DNA of 57,855 nt from Phycisphaerae bacterium (GTDB taxonomy: Bacteria; Planctomycetota; Phycisphaerae; UBA1845; Fen-1342). The DNA is taken from NCBI GenBank assembly GCA_017999985.1, contig JAGNKU010000001.1, positions 179,421 through 237,275 on the forward strand. The letters run 5' to 3'. How positions within the stretch are numbered: position 1 is the stretch's first letter; each line of letters opens with the position of its first letter. Shown in pieces: positions 16,106 to 25,915 of this stretch. The position numbers were made by a program, and so were the translations under genes. The notes below the pieces were generated by a model that ran no database searches, was not told the DNA's origin, and saw only the letters and a program-made list of their open reading frames with translations.

Positions 16106-18685
16106 TCAGCGACCACTCAATATCCGCACGAACTCCGTCACATCGCCCAGCGACACGCTTCCGTCGCTATCCATGTCCGCATTCTCATATCGACAGTCCG
16201 GATACGTTGACTCGTAGAACGCCCGGCCCTGAATGGCCCGCACGAACGGATTGATGTCGGCGAAATTCACGTGCCCATCGCAATCCAGGTCGCCCGCAGC
16301 CCAAACCGTTAGCGCTACCGCCGCGCTAGTCACCTCACCGCAGGCATTCGCGATCACGCAGTCGTAAGCGCCCGCGTCCGAGAGCGAAACCGCTGCAATC
16401 GCGCACCTCGGCGCCGTCGCCCCCGCGATGTCCTCGCCGTCCCGGCGCCACTGATAGACCAGCGGCGCCAGCCCGCCCGCCGTCAACTGGAAACTCACGG
16501 ACTGGCCGACCGTCCGCACCGCCGCCACCGGCGGCACGATCACCACCGGCACGGCGCACGCCGGGATCGCCCAGATCTCCACGTCGTCCAGGTTCCAGCC
16601 GGAATACTGGCCGGCCGAATCCGTCGGGCCCATCGTCCACTGCAGATACACCGTCGGCTGATTGTCAGCCTGCGCCGACAGGTCGAACTGCTGATACGTC
16701 CACGCCGCGTCCGTCACCTCGGCGGAGTTCTCCCACAAGACCAGCCAATGCACGCCGTCCACACTCAGACGCACCCGCGCCCGGTCGAAGAACGGCTGCT
16801 CCACGTTCAGCCACCGCCAGAACCGCAGCGAGACTTGCGAGAGCCCCGAGCAGTTCAGCACGGTCGTCGTCAGCCGCCGCTCCGGCAGCTCGTTCTCGTA
16901 GTCGCCGGCCAGGTTGTAGCCGTAGACGTTGTGGCCCGTCTGCCCACTGCTCGGGTCCGGGTGGCCATACTGCCCACCCTCTCCCAACGGCACCCCCCAC
17001 ACCCACAGGCCCTCGGCCAACCAGCCTGGGTCGGTGCTCATGTCCCAGCGCAGTACGGGGTGCGGCCGCCCCACGTACAACACCGCGCTGCGCGTCGTGT
17101 CTCCCGCGTGCGCGGTCAGGTTGGTGAACCGCAGCGTGTCGTAATAAACGCCCTCCGACAGCAGATCCGCCGCCGCGTTGACCACGACGGTCACCTCGGC
17201 CGTGGCCTGCGGAGCCAAAACGCCGCTTCCGCCCACGACCGTCAGCCACGCCTGCGTGGCGGTGACGCTGTACTCGAATTCGGTGTCGCCCACGTTCTCG
17301 AGCGTATACGTGCAACTGCCGGGCAAAAACGGCCCGCCCACGTGTCCGCCGGCATCCAGGCCGCTGGCTGGTGTCACGTGGACTCCCGTCGGCTCGTCGT
17401 TCGCCAGCGCATCCAGCGTCAGCACGCCGAGATTGAGCGGATCCAGCCACGTGCGCAACTGTGTCCCGTCGGTCGTCCCGCCCCACCACGAGCGCGCGAA
17501 GCGCCCGTACCAGTCCGATTGATCGTTACCGCACGCCGCGTAACCGCCGTGCAACTGACCTACGACGCGCCCATCCTGGTTGAACAAGGGCGACCCCGAG
17601 GAGCCGGGCTCCGTCGTGCCCAGATCCCAGTCGATCACGCGGATGTGCGTGCCGTCGCCCGGGCTGCCGAGTCCCAGGTAGCTGGTCGTCGGACAGGCCT
17701 GGTAGACGAAGCTGATGCTCTTTTCATCGCAACTGGGATGGTGGATGGCGACCGCGCTGCTGGGCGGATCCTCTGCGCGATCCCAGCCCGCGAACACGAC
17801 GTCGAATTCCGGGGCCGGCGCGTCGTCCAGCTCCACCAGCGTGAAGTCGGTCACCGAGTACGCGGCGCGCAGCACCGACCCCGTCTGATACTGGCTCAGT
17901 GACCCGCCACCCTGCTCACCGCACGTCGGACTCTGGTAGTTCCAGTACACGACCAAGCTCGCCGCGTTCCCGGTCGTCACCCCGCAGTGGTTGGCAGTAA
18001 TGAAGTACGGCTTCTTGTCCTGCGCCGTGTTGTTGACCAGAAATCCCGAGCAGTAGAGCTGGCCCTCGATCGAGATCACGCCCACCGAGCGGACCTGCAC
18101 CTGCCAGGGGTCGGCCTCCGGGCACACCACGTCCACATTGCACGTACCCGAACGCTCCAGCGATGCCTCGAACCCGCGATAACCCACATTGATCGCCGTC
18201 AACTCGAGCAGCAAGTCGTCCTGCTCCGCCCGCGGCACGCGCACCTCGACAACGATGTCATCCGCCGGCACCACCGGCGTCCACAGTTGCCCGTGCTGCT
18301 CGTTGTCCGCGGCCGTGAAGGGCCCGACCTCCGGTTCACCGCGGGCCGCACGCACGCGCAACTCCCCCCCCGCTGGCATGTAATAGGCCGTGAAGCCGAG
18401 GTTGAGCGAGCGCGCCCCGGGAGCGTGGATCCGCAATCGCCAGAGCCGAGCGTCGGTCCCCTCATCCGCCCACGTGCCGTCCGTGCTCGGTCGAATCATG
18501 ACCGCGTGCGCCACCGCGAAACGCGGCGCCAGGCCGGCAGCCTCACGCAGCGCGTCCTCCGCCGCCAGCGCGCGCTCATCCGGCCCCGGCAAACACACGC
18601 GGGCAACCTCATCCAGCGCGCGCACCTCTGCCGCAGTCACCCATGCCGCCAGCACAACCAGGCCAAGGCGGGCAAGTCTCGACAT
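16106..18685 (-). CDS. Secreted S1-family serine protease, paralogue with added Ig-like domain
   Basis: This 859-residue paralogue of the 13219-15678 protease has the same signal peptide / pro-region / protease order and an intact triad: His233 ('TANHC'), Asp280 ('VTDFTLVELD') and Ser363 ('EPGSSGSPLF'). The BACON-like domain (about 435-540) and MAM-like domain (about 550-710) also match. An Ig-like domain ('LVYQWRRDGEDIAGA', 'SDAGAYDCVIAN') is inserted before the C-terminal cassette. That cassette is degenerate in its second half: NADMDSDG…LGDVTEFVRIL instead of DINPFV. The ATG at 18685 has GGAGAG eight bases upstream. The pair looks like a tandem duplication that has diverged. Confidence 0.9.
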   Translation of the reverse strand: MSRLARLGLVVLAAWVTAAEVRALDEVARVCLPGPDERALAAEDALREAAGLAPRFAVAHAVMIRPSTDGTWADEGTDARLWRLRIHAPGARSLNLGFTAYYMPAGGELRVRAARGEPEVGPFTAADNEQHGQLWTPVVPADDIVVEVRVPRAEQDDLLLELTAINVGYRGFEASLERSGTCNVDVVCPEADPWQVQVRSVGVISIEGQLYCSGFLVNNTAQDKKPYFITANHCGVTTGNAASLVVYWNYQSPTCGEQGGGSLSQYQTGSVLRAAYSVTDFTLVELDDAPAPEFDVVFAGWDRAEDPPSSAVAIHHPSCDEKSISFVYQACPTTSYLGLGSPGDGTHIRVIDWDLGTTEPGSSGSPLFNQDGRVVGQLHGGYAACGNDQSDWYGRFARSWWGGTTDGTQLRTWLDPLNLGVLTLDALANDEPTGVHVTPASGLDAGGHVGGPFLPGSCTYTLENVGDTEFEYSVTATQAWLTVVGGSGVLAPQATAEVTVVVNAAADLLSEGVYYDTLRFTNLTAHAGDTTRSAVLYVGRPHPVLRWDMSTDPGWLAEGLWVWGVPLGEGGQYGHPDPSSGQTGHNVYGYNLAGDYENELPERRLTTTVLNCSGLSQVSLRFWRWLNVEQPFFDRARVRLSVDGVHWLVLWENSAEVTDAAWTYQQFDLSAQADNQPTVYLQWTMGPTDSAGQYSGWNLDDVEIWAIPACAVPVVIVPPVAAVRTVGQSVSFQLTAGGLAPLVYQWRRDGEDIAGATAPRCAIAAVSLSDAGAYDCVIANACGEVTSAAVALTVWAAGDLDCDGHVNFADINPFVRAIQGRAFYESTYPDCRYENADMDSDGSVSLGDVTEFVRILSGR

Positions 18686-18929
18686 GGGCCGGGCTCTCCA
18701 GGCGCAACTCCCAAGACCGCGCGCTCTGTCTGTTGGCGGCCCCCTCGGCAGGGCAATCAACACCCCACGCCTGTTCCGCGGAGATTATCAGACCAAACAC
18801 ACTGTCCCGAGCGGCTGCCGGGTAGCGGCGGAACACATTCCGCCATTCCGACCCAGCATACCTCCACCCCGCCCGGCATTCAAGCATAGATGGGCAGCGC
18901 CGCGCGTGACCCGCCGGCGACTTTCAGGT

Positions 18930-21900
18930 TTACGTGGCCGATTTCTGCGTCTCCGCGCGCTGCCGCGCCTCTCGCCAGCGCGCGCAGCACGCGAGCAGTT
19001 CCGCCCGGTCAATCGGTTTGGTCAGATAATCGTCACAGCCCGCGTCCAGGCATTTCTCCCGGTCCCGCGCCATCGCGTGCGCGGTGAGCGCGATGATCGC
19101 CCCCGCGTAGCCGGCTTGTCGCAAGCGCAGCGTGGCCTGGTACCCATCCGTGACGGGCATCTGCATGTCCATCAGGATGACGTCGAACGGTCGCCCGTCG
19201 CGCCGCGCCTGCAGCGCCGCCACGACGGCGAGCTCCCCGTTCTCGACCACCATCACCTCCGCGCCCGCGCGCCGCAGCAGAAACGAGACCAGACGCTGGT
19301 TGTCCGGACCGTCCTCCGCCAGCAGTACCTGACAGCCGGACACGTCCGCCAGTCCTGCCACACCCCGCGCCGTTGCGCCCGCGGGTGGCGAAACCGACGG
19401 GGCCGCCGGGTCGGCGATCAGCGACATGCCCCCCAGCGCGCCCACGCCCACCGTGGCGCGCATGCACGTCCCCTGCTGCGGCGCGCTCGCCACCACACGC
19501 ACGTCACCCCCCAACAGTTGCGCGAGCCGCTTGCTGATGGCCAGCCCGAGCCCCGTGCCGCCGAACCGCCGCGTCGTCGACGAGTCCGCCTGCGTGAAGC
19601 TGTGAAACACCCGCGCCACCTGCTCGGGCGTCATGCCCACGCCCGTGTCCACGATGTCGCAGCGCAGCCGCGGCGCGCCCCCCTCCACCGCGAGCGCCAC
19701 CCGCAGCGTCACGCTGCCCGTCTCCGTGAACTTCACGGCGTTGGCCACCAGGTTGATCAGGATCTGCCGCAGTCGCGTGGGGTCCGTCTGGATCGTCTCC
19801 GGGATCGCCCCCTCGTACTCCACATGAAACGCCAGCCCCTTCGCATCGGCCCGCACCCGCGCCAAATCCGCGACCTCGGCCACAATCTGGCACGGCGAGC
19901 AGGGAATCGCCTCGACCTCCAGCTTCCCGGCTTCGATCTTCGAGAGATCCAGGATGTCGTTGATCACGTTGAGCAGGTAGTGCCCGTTGCGGCAGATCGT
20001 GTCCGCCGCATCACGCCGCGCCTGCGCCGGCAGGTCTTCCTCGTAGAGACTCTCGGCGAACCCGAGGATGGCGGTCATCGGCGTGCGAATCTCGTGACTC
20101 ATGTTCGCCAGGAACTCGCTCTTGGCCCGGTTCGCCGCCTCCGCGAACGCCTTGCCCTGCTGCAGCGCCGCCTCCGTCCGCTTGCGCTCCGTGATGTCGC
20201 GTGCAAAGAAGAAGACGAACTCCTTGCCACCCGCTTCGAGGTAGTTACCCATCACTTCCACCGGGAACACGCGCCCGTCCCGCGTCCGGTGGCAGGTTTC
20301 CGCCATCACCGCGCCGCCTCGCTTCAATTCCTGCCAGCGTGCCGGCCACGCCACCGGCTCGCAGCGCGGATTCACGTCGAAAACACTGCACGCCAGGAGC
20401 TGGTCGCGCGTGTACCCCAAACTTCGACACGCCGCATCATTCGCGTACACAAGGCTGCCGTCTGGCCGGACCCAGAAGATCGCGTCCGCGGCATGATCCA
20501 GCGAGAACTGCGCCAGCCGCAACGCTTCCTCGGCCCGCTTCCGATCAGTAATGTCACGCACCGCCTCGATGGCCCCCACCACCCGCCCCTCCGAGTCGTG
20601 CAGCCGCTTCGCCGCCGCCCACACCGTCGCCCGGGGGCGGCCCAGCGGCGTCGTCTCCACTTCCGTCACCAGCACGTCTCCGCGCCGCTCGACCGCCGGG
20701 TACCGCGCCACCGCCTCGGCGTCCGTCTCCAGCACGAGGTCAATCAGCATGGGCCGCCGATGACCGTAGAATGGAAGCGCGTATTCGTGATCACCCTTCC
20801 CCAGCATCTGCTCTGCCGGGATTCCGGTCATCTCCTCCATCGCCCGGTTCCATGCGGTTACCCGGCCCTGGCAGTCGATCACGAACGTCGCGTCGGGCAA
20901 GAAGCTGACCAAGTCCTTTAAGCGCTGCTCCGAGCTGCGCAGTTGCGCCTCCACCCGGCAGCGCTCGTCGATTTCCCCGCGCAGCTCCGCGTTGGCGGCC
21001 AGAAGCGCCTGCGTGCGTTCCTGGACCCGCCGCTCCAGCATGTCGTGGCTCTGCTGCAACGCCGCTTCCGCGCGTCGACGCCGCCCCACATTCACCGCCA
21101 GGGCGGCAATCGCCAGGAGCAGCACTGCCGCGACCGCCGCCCCGAAGTAAGCCAACCGCACTTGCGACGCCGTCAGCGGGTACGCCCCGTTCTCCGGGTC
21201 GAGCGTCACGACCTGCCAGCCGGCGCCAGGCACGGCGCAGCGCGCCGTGCTGTGCCGGCGCCCTTCGTACTCGACGTGTGCCGCCGCCAGGGACGGCGCC
21301 AGCGGCGCCAGCGCTTCCCCGCCGAACTGTCGGCTGGCCACCAGCGCCGCGCGCCGCGCCATCTCCATTGGTAGCGCCGTCCGGTACAGCCACCCGGGCT
21401 GGTTGGAGGCCAGCACAACTCCTTCCGGCGACAGCAGCGCCGCCGGACGCCCGGCCGTCTCCAGCAGGCGATCGATCTCCTCAAACCCGACCTTCAGGAC
21501 GACGGCCCCGACGGGCACCTCAGCCCCCGTCGCCCGCACCGGGATGCTCAGGTACAAACCGCGCACCCCCGTCGTCACACCCAGCGCCGGATACACGCAG
21601 ATGCGCCCCTGCAGCGCCTCCGTGAAGTAGGGCCGGAAGGCGTAGTTGTTCCCGGTCAGCGTCTTACCGTCGTCGTACGGTGTGCAGGCCACGACCGCAC
21701 CTTGCCGGTTCAGCACGTAGACTAGCGCAGCCTGGAACACCCGCCGCGCGGTGTTCAGCGCGATCAGCGCCGCGGGGGCATCCACTTCGAGATCACCCTG
21801 GGCGACGCGGACGACCTCCTCGGCGACCCCGAGCTGGTTGCTCACGCCCCCCAGCCGGGCCAACACGGCCTGCTCAATGGCCGCGCCCAACCGCAGGGCG

Positions 21901-22046
21901 TCCTGGCGCTGCGCGCTGCGCCGGTTCTCCTGGCGCAGCGCTTTCACGCCGCGGCTCCCCTCGTAGCCGCAGAGGACGACGCTCGCGAGGACGATCACGC
22001 CGAGCCAGCGCTCCCAGCGCCACGTCTTGAACCGGGATTTTGCCAA
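18930..22046 (-). CDS. Hybrid sensor histidine kinase (CACHE-like sensor, two PAS, HisKA, HATPase_c, REC)
   Basis: The protein has 1038 residues. Transmembrane segments at about 12-28 and 298-320 enclose an extracellular sensor of double-CACHE type. Then come a coiled-coil linker (about 325-375), PAS domains (about 375-505 and 510-625), HisKA with phospho-His651 ('NMSHEIRTP'), HATPase_c with 'DTGVGM' and 'GGTGLGLAI', and a C-terminal receiver with phospho-acceptor Asp960 ('ILMDMQMP') and the conserved Lys in 'YLTKP'. It probably senses a small extracellular ligand and phosphorylates itself internally, and it needs an Hpt or regulator encoded elsewhere. It is upstream of the secreted protease pair on the same strand with a 244-bp gap, so regulation of those genes is possible but not shown. 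Confidence 0.93.
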   Translation of the reverse strand: MAKSRFKTWRWERWLGVIVLASVVLCGYEGSRGVKALRQENRRSAQRQDALRLGAAIEQAVLARLGGVSNQLGVAEEVVRVAQGDLEVDAPAALIALNTARRVFQAALVYVLNRQGAVVACTPYDDGKTLTGNNYAFRPYFTEALQGRICVYPALGVTTGVRGLYLSIPVRATGAEVPVGAVVLKVGFEEIDRLLETAGRPAALLSPEGVVLASNQPGWLYRTALPMEMARRAALVASRQFGGEALAPLAPSLAAAHVEYEGRRHSTARCAVPGAGWQVVTLDPENGAYPLTASQVRLAYFGAAVAAVLLLAIAALAVNVGRRRRAEAALQQSHDMLERRVQERTQALLAANAELRGEIDERCRVEAQLRSSEQRLKDLVSFLPDATFVIDCQGRVTAWNRAMEEMTGIPAEQMLGKGDHEYALPFYGHRRPMLIDLVLETDAEAVARYPAVERRGDVLVTEVETTPLGRPRATVWAAAKRLHDSEGRVVGAIEAVRDITDRKRAEEALRLAQFSLDHAADAIFWVRPDGSLVYANDAACRSLGYTRDQLLACSVFDVNPRCEPVAWPARWQELKRGGAVMAETCHRTRDGRVFPVEVMGNYLEAGGKEFVFFFARDITERKRTEAALQQGKAFAEAANRAKSEFLANMSHEIRTPMTAILGFAESLYEEDLPAQARRDAADTICRNGHYLLNVINDILDLSKIEAGKLEVEAIPCSPCQIVAEVADLARVRADAKGLAFHVEYEGAIPETIQTDPTRLRQILINLVANAVKFTETGSVTLRVALAVEGGAPRLRCDIVDTGVGMTPEQVARVFHSFTQADSSTTRRFGGTGLGLAISKRLAQLLGGDVRVVASAPQQGTCMRATVGVGALGGMSLIADPAAPSVSPPAGATARGVAGLADVSGCQVLLAEDGPDNQRLVSFLLRRAGAEVMVVENGELAVVAALQARRDGRPFDVILMDMQMPVTDGYQATLRLRQAGYAGAIIALTAHAMARDREKCLDAGCDDYLTKPIDRAELLACCARWREARQRAETQKSAT

Positions 22047-22343
22047 ACGCCATCCGCCCGCACTGCCACGGAGCGCGACACAGCGGGCCCGCGCCCGATA
22101 AAGTCCCGCATCCGAACTGGCCGTGCGCCCTGTGTATCTGATTGGAGATCGTCAAACCCCACCCCGGGTGTGAGTTGCGGTACCGCTCAGAAGGCCCCCC
22201 GCGGCGCGCCTGGAAAACGGCCCGCACCGTCGCGCACTGGGGCATTAGCGGACCAAGGCGCGCACAAGAAAACAACGCGCCTTCAACCCTCGGCGCGGTC
22301 CGAGTAGCCATCCCCCCGGCATCGATCTGCGATTGCCCGCGCG

Positions 22344-22721
22344 CTAGCGCCGCTTCGAGCGGAAGCAATCTCGGCAGTAGACGGGACGCCCTTGGCTCGG
22401 CTTGAACGGCACGGTCGTTGTCGCCCCGCAAGCCGCACACACGGCCTCGTACGATTCCCGCGGCGCACCACCGCGGCCGCCACCGCCGCCGCCACCGCCG
22501 CCGCCACCACCGTATCCGCCACCGCCGCCGCCACCACCACGCGGCCCGCGGCTGTGTCCGCCGCCGCCACCGCCCTGGGCCTTGCGCTTGTCGCGGCACT
22601 CGCGGCAGCGCTTGGGCTCGTTGGTGAAACCACGCTCAGCGTAGCGCGCCTGATCTTCGGCGGAGTGAACAAACTCCTGTCCGCAGTCGGCACAAATGAT
22701 GGTTTTGTCTTCGAACGACAT
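22344..22721 (-). CDS. Small protein with two zinc ribbons joined by a poly-glycine linker
   Basis: The protein has 125 residues. The N-terminal ribbon uses Cys10/Cys13 and Cys39/Cys42 ('TIICADCGQEF', 'RCRECRDKRK'), and the C-terminal one uses Cys95/Cys98 and Cys116/Cys119. Between them lies a nearly pure Gly linker (about 50-84), encoded by an unstable-looking GCC/ACC microsatellite. The first ribbon matches the 'probable zinc-ribbon' family common in planctomycetes and Chloroflexi. Function is unknown; RNA or DNA binding is a guess based on the basic and Gly-rich character. The ATG at 22721 has GGAGGAG seven bases upstream, so it is well translated. Confidence 0.8.
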   Translation of the reverse strand: MSFEDKTIICADCGQEFVHSAEDQARYAERGFTNEPKRCRECRDKRKAQGGGGGGHSRGPRGGGGGGGGYGGGGGGGGGGGGRGGAPRESYEAVCAACGATTTVPFKPSQGRPVYCRDCFRSKRR

Positions 22722-23128
22722 GTTGGGGCTCCTCCGAGCGTGGGGTGGGCCGAACGACAGCGGCCCGATACCAGGCGTTGCGCGGTAACCAAACCAGGCG
22801 GAGGACCGCGATTCCGCCCACGGCGGGATCGCCCGGCAAGCCCATGCCGGCGCCTCGTGCCCAGTCGGCCCGCAGGGATACGGCGGTGAACCCTTTTCAC
22901 GCGCCGGCCGCCAGTATGACCGAAGTCCGAGAGTCGGTCAATTACCCCCGCCGCTCCAACCAGGTTGATTCCCAAGCTTGCATGGTCTACTCTGGCTACG
23001 TGAACGTGTGCCGGCCGCGCGCCCGCGTTCACGCGGAGGCCGCCCTGGTGGCGTGCCCCTGCCGAGCTCCCCCGCCGCGGTGGACGCTCCAGCCCGGTGT
23101 TCAGCAAGCTTCACCTGAGGGTCACACG
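22722..23128. promoter_or_regulatory. 407-bp divergent intergenic region
   Basis: This region separates the zinc-ribbon gene (-) from the trans-sulfuration gene (+). A perfect 7-bp stem (TGACCGA 22917-22923, TCGGTCA 22934-22940) and a candidate promoter for the + gene (TTGATT 22965-22970, 17 bases, TACTCT 22988-22993) are visible. That would leave a leader of about 130 bases before the ATG at 23129. I could not recognise a SAM riboswitch core in it. Confidence 0.35.
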
Positions 23129-24361
23129 ATGAGCCACGACATGCATTGGTCCCGTGAAACGCTGGCCGTCCACGCGGGCATCGAGTCCTCCGAATTCCAT
23201 CCCGCCGTTCCCCCGATCTATCAGACGTCGACGTTCGCCTTCCGCAGCGCGGAGCACGGGGCGGCGCTGTTCGCCGGTGAAGACAAAGGCTACATCTACT
23301 CGCGGATGGGCAACCCGACGGTGCAGGCCCTCGAGAAGTCCGTCGCCGCGCTCGAAGGCGGCTACGCGGCCTTGGCCTGCGGTAGCGGCATGGCGGCGAT
23401 CCATACCGTGCTGGGCGCGCTGCTCAGGCAGGGCGACCACGTCATCTCCAGCGAGGCCGTCTATGGGCCCACCTGCACACTCATCAGATCCATCCTGGTG
23501 GACTTCGGCATCCAGTCCACGTTCGTGGACACGTCCGACCTTGACGCCGTTCAGCGGGCCCTGCGCCCCAACACCAAGGTGCTCTACATCGAGACCCCCG
23601 CCAACCCCACGCTTGTCATCACGGACCTGGAGGCCGTCTGCAGTCTCGCCCACCAGCGCGGTGTGCTTGTCGTCGTCGACAACACCTTCATGAGCCCCAT
23701 CCTCCAGCAACCCTTTCACTGGGGCGTCGACTTCGTAGTGCACAGCCTCACCAAGTTCCTCAACGGCCACGCCGACGTCGTCGGCGGCATCGTCGTCGTC
23801 CGCCAGGAAGCCCACTATCCGCAGCTGCGGCGGACGCTGAATCACTTCGGGGGCGTGCTCCCGCCGCTCGAGTCCTTCCTCGTTCACCGCGGGATCAAGA
23901 CCGTCGCCCTCCGCATGCGGCAGCACTGCGAAAACGCCCAGCGCATCGCCGAACACCTGCAGAAACATCCCCAGGTCGCCTGGGTCCGCTACCCCGGCCT
24001 GCCCAGCCATCCGCAACACGCCTTGGCGCAAAAGCAGATGAACGGCTTCGGCGGCATTATCTCGTTCAGCCTGAAGGGCGGCCTCGAAGCCGGCCGCCGC
24101 ATGATGAACGCCGTCCGCCTCTGCCTGCTGGCCGTCAGCCTCGGCGGCGTCGAGACCCTGATCCAGCACCCGGCGAGCATGACGCACGCGTCGATGGGCG
24201 CCGACGCCCGCCGGCAGGCGCACATCGAAGACGGTCTCGTCCGGCTCTCGGTGGGCATTGAAAACGTGAATGACCTGATCGCGGACCTGGACCAGGCGCT
24301 GGAAGCCGCCGCCGGCGAGCGTTCGGGGGGCCGGCAAGTCACCCAACCGGCCGCCAGCTAG
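23129..24361 (+). CDS. PLP-dependent trans-sulfuration enzyme (methionine gamma-lyase / cystathionine lyase family)
   Basis: This 410-residue Cys/Met-metabolism enzyme has its PLP lysine at Lys209 ('HSLTKFLNGHAD'). The phosphate-binding 'YSRMGNP' is at 57-63, the substrate-side Tyr112 is in 'VYGPTCTLIRS', and Asp184 is in 'VVVDNTF'. The family covers cystathionine gamma-synthase, beta- and gamma-lyases and methionine gamma-lyase, which differ in a few residues. A cysteine (116) lies near, but not exactly at, the methionine gamma-lyase position, so the exact reaction is open. The ATG at 23129 follows GAGGG by seven bases; the open frame continues upstream without homology. A serine acetyltransferase is 24 kb away. 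Confidence 0.88.
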   Translation: MSHDMHWSRETLAVHAGIESSEFHPAVPPIYQTSTFAFRSAEHGAALFAGEDKGYIYSRMGNPTVQALEKSVAALEGGYAALACGSGMAAIHTVLGALLRQGDHVISSEAVYGPTCTLIRSILVDFGIQSTFVDTSDLDAVQRALRPNTKVLYIETPANPTLVITDLEAVCSLAHQRGVLVVVDNTFMSPILQQPFHWGVDFVVHSLTKFLNGHADVVGGIVVVRQEAHYPQLRRTLNHFGGVLPPLESFLVHRGIKTVALRMRQHCENAQRIAEHLQKHPQVAWVRYPGLPSHPQHALAQKQMNGFGGIISFSLKGGLEAGRRMMNAVRLCLLAVSLGGVETLIQHPASMTHASMGADARRQAHIEDGLVRLSVGIENVNDLIADLDQALEAAAGERSGGRQVTQPAAS

Positions 24362-24463
24362 GCGCACTCCGAACGCCCCTCCCTCGGACGTAGCGTCGGC
24401 CCCGGTAGCCGACGTCCGGTGCCGCGCTTTATCGTCCCGGCAGCCCCCGCTAGACTGCACTGC

Positions 24464-25888
24464 ATGTTTGAGACCCTGAGCGACAAGCTGGGCAGCGTCC
24501 TGCAGAGCCTCCGCGGCCGCGGCCGGATCAGCGAAGCCAACGTCCGCGAGGCGATGCGCGAGATCCGCACCGCCCTGCTCGAAGCCGACGTCAACGTCGA
24601 AGTCGCCCGCAAGTTCTGCGATGCGTGTGTCGAGAAGGCCCTCGGCCTGGAGGTCATCAACACCCTCCGGCCCGAGCAGGTCATGGTCAAGGTCGTGCAC
24701 GACGAGCTCGTCCGGCTGATGGGCCCGATCGAGACCCGCATCCCGTTCGTCTCGCAGCCGCCCACGATCATCCTCATGGCCGGCCTGCAGGGCTCCGGCA
24801 AGACGACCACCTGCGCCAAACTCGCCCGCTACTGCATGCAGCGCGGCAAGAAGCCCATGCTCGTCGCCGCCGACCTGAAACGGCCCGCCGCCATCGACCA
24901 GCTCGAAGTCCTCGGTAAGCAGCTCGACGTCCCCGTTTACACCGAGCGCGACCATCAGAACGCCGTCCGCGTCTGCCGCAACGCCGTCCGCGAGTCGCGC
25001 ACGCGCGACCGCGACGTGGTCATTCTCGACACCGCCGGCCGCCTCGCGATCGACGACGAGCTGATGACCGAGATTTCGCAGATCGCGACCGCGACGTCGC
25101 CGCACCAGATCTACCTCGTCCTCGACGCGATGACCGGCCAGGACGCCGTCAACACGGCCAAGGCGTTCGACGAGCGTCTCGAGCTCGACGGCGCCATCCT
25201 CACCAAGTTCGATTCCGACACGCGTGGCGGTGCCGCTTTGTCGGTGAAGTCCGTCACGGGCAAGCCGATCAAGTTCATCGGTGTCGGTGAGAAACTCGAC
25301 GCGCTCGAGGAGTTCCATCCGGAGCGCATCGCCGGCCGCATTCTCGGCATGGGCGACGTGGTCTCGCTGGTGGAGAAGGCGCAGGAGACGTTCGACGCGG
25401 CGCAGGTCGCCAAGACGCAGGAGAAGATGGCCAAGGGCGCGCTCGGGCTGGACGACTTCCTCGGCCAGCTCGAAAGCATGCGCAAGATGGGACCGATGAA
25501 GTCGATCCTGAAGATGATCCCCGGGGTCGGGTCCGCACTGGGCGACATGGACATGCCGGAGGAGGATCTCGACCGCATCCGCGGGATGGTGCACTCCATG
25601 ACGCCGAAGGAGCGGCGCAATCCCGAGGTGATCGAAGCGTCGCGCCGGCGGCGGATCGCGAAAGGCGCCGGCGTGGACCCGCAGGACGTGAGCGGGCTGG
25701 TGAAGCAGTTCGTGCAGATGCGCGGCGTGATGAAGCAGATGGCGGGGCTGGGCATCGGCGGGCGGCTGAAGATGACGCAGCAGCTTGCGAAGCTGGGGAT
25801 GATGGACGGCGGCATCCCGAAGATGAAGAAGGGCACGACGAAGTACCAGCCGCGCAAGCTCGAACGCAAGAAGCGCCGCCGGCGGTAG
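24464..25888 (+). CDS. ffh: Signal recognition particle protein Ffh
   Basis: The protein has 474 residues. The N domain opens 'MFETLSDKLGSVLQSLRGRG'. The GTPase P-loop 'GLQGSGKTTT' is at 107-116, with 'DTAGRLAIDDEL' and 'TKFDSDTRGGAALS' following. The M domain has 'GLDDFLGQLESMRKMGPM' and the methionine-rich 'KQFVQMRGVMKQMAGLG'. Ffh with 4.5S RNA brings nascent membrane proteins to FtsY and the Sec translocon. Length is normal for the family. The ATG at 24464 matches the usual first residues. The gene is followed directly by the 84-bp hairpin repeats. Confidence 0.96.
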   Translation: MFETLSDKLGSVLQSLRGRGRISEANVREAMREIRTALLEADVNVEVARKFCDACVEKALGLEVINTLRPEQVMVKVVHDELVRLMGPIETRIPFVSQPPTIILMAGLQGSGKTTTCAKLARYCMQRGKKPMLVAADLKRPAAIDQLEVLGKQLDVPVYTERDHQNAVRVCRNAVRESRTRDRDVVILDTAGRLAIDDELMTEISQIATATSPHQIYLVLDAMTGQDAVNTAKAFDERLELDGAILTKFDSDTRGGAALSVKSVTGKPIKFIGVGEKLDALEEFHPERIAGRILGMGDVVSLVEKAQETFDAAQVAKTQEKMAKGALGLDDFLGQLESMRKMGPMKSILKMIPGVGSALGDMDMPEEDLDRIRGMVHSMTPKERRNPEVIEASRRRRIAKGAGVDPQDVSGLVKQFVQMRGVMKQMAGLGIGGRLKMTQQLAKLGMMDGGIPKMKKGTTKYQPRKLERKKRRRR

Positions 25889-25915
25889 CCCAATGTCGCA
25901 TCGACATCCCGCCGG

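Noticed and set aside
22722..23128. SAM-type riboswitch before the trans-sulfuration gene
   Set aside because: Only one short stem is visible; I could not find the conserved riboswitch core or a paired terminator.
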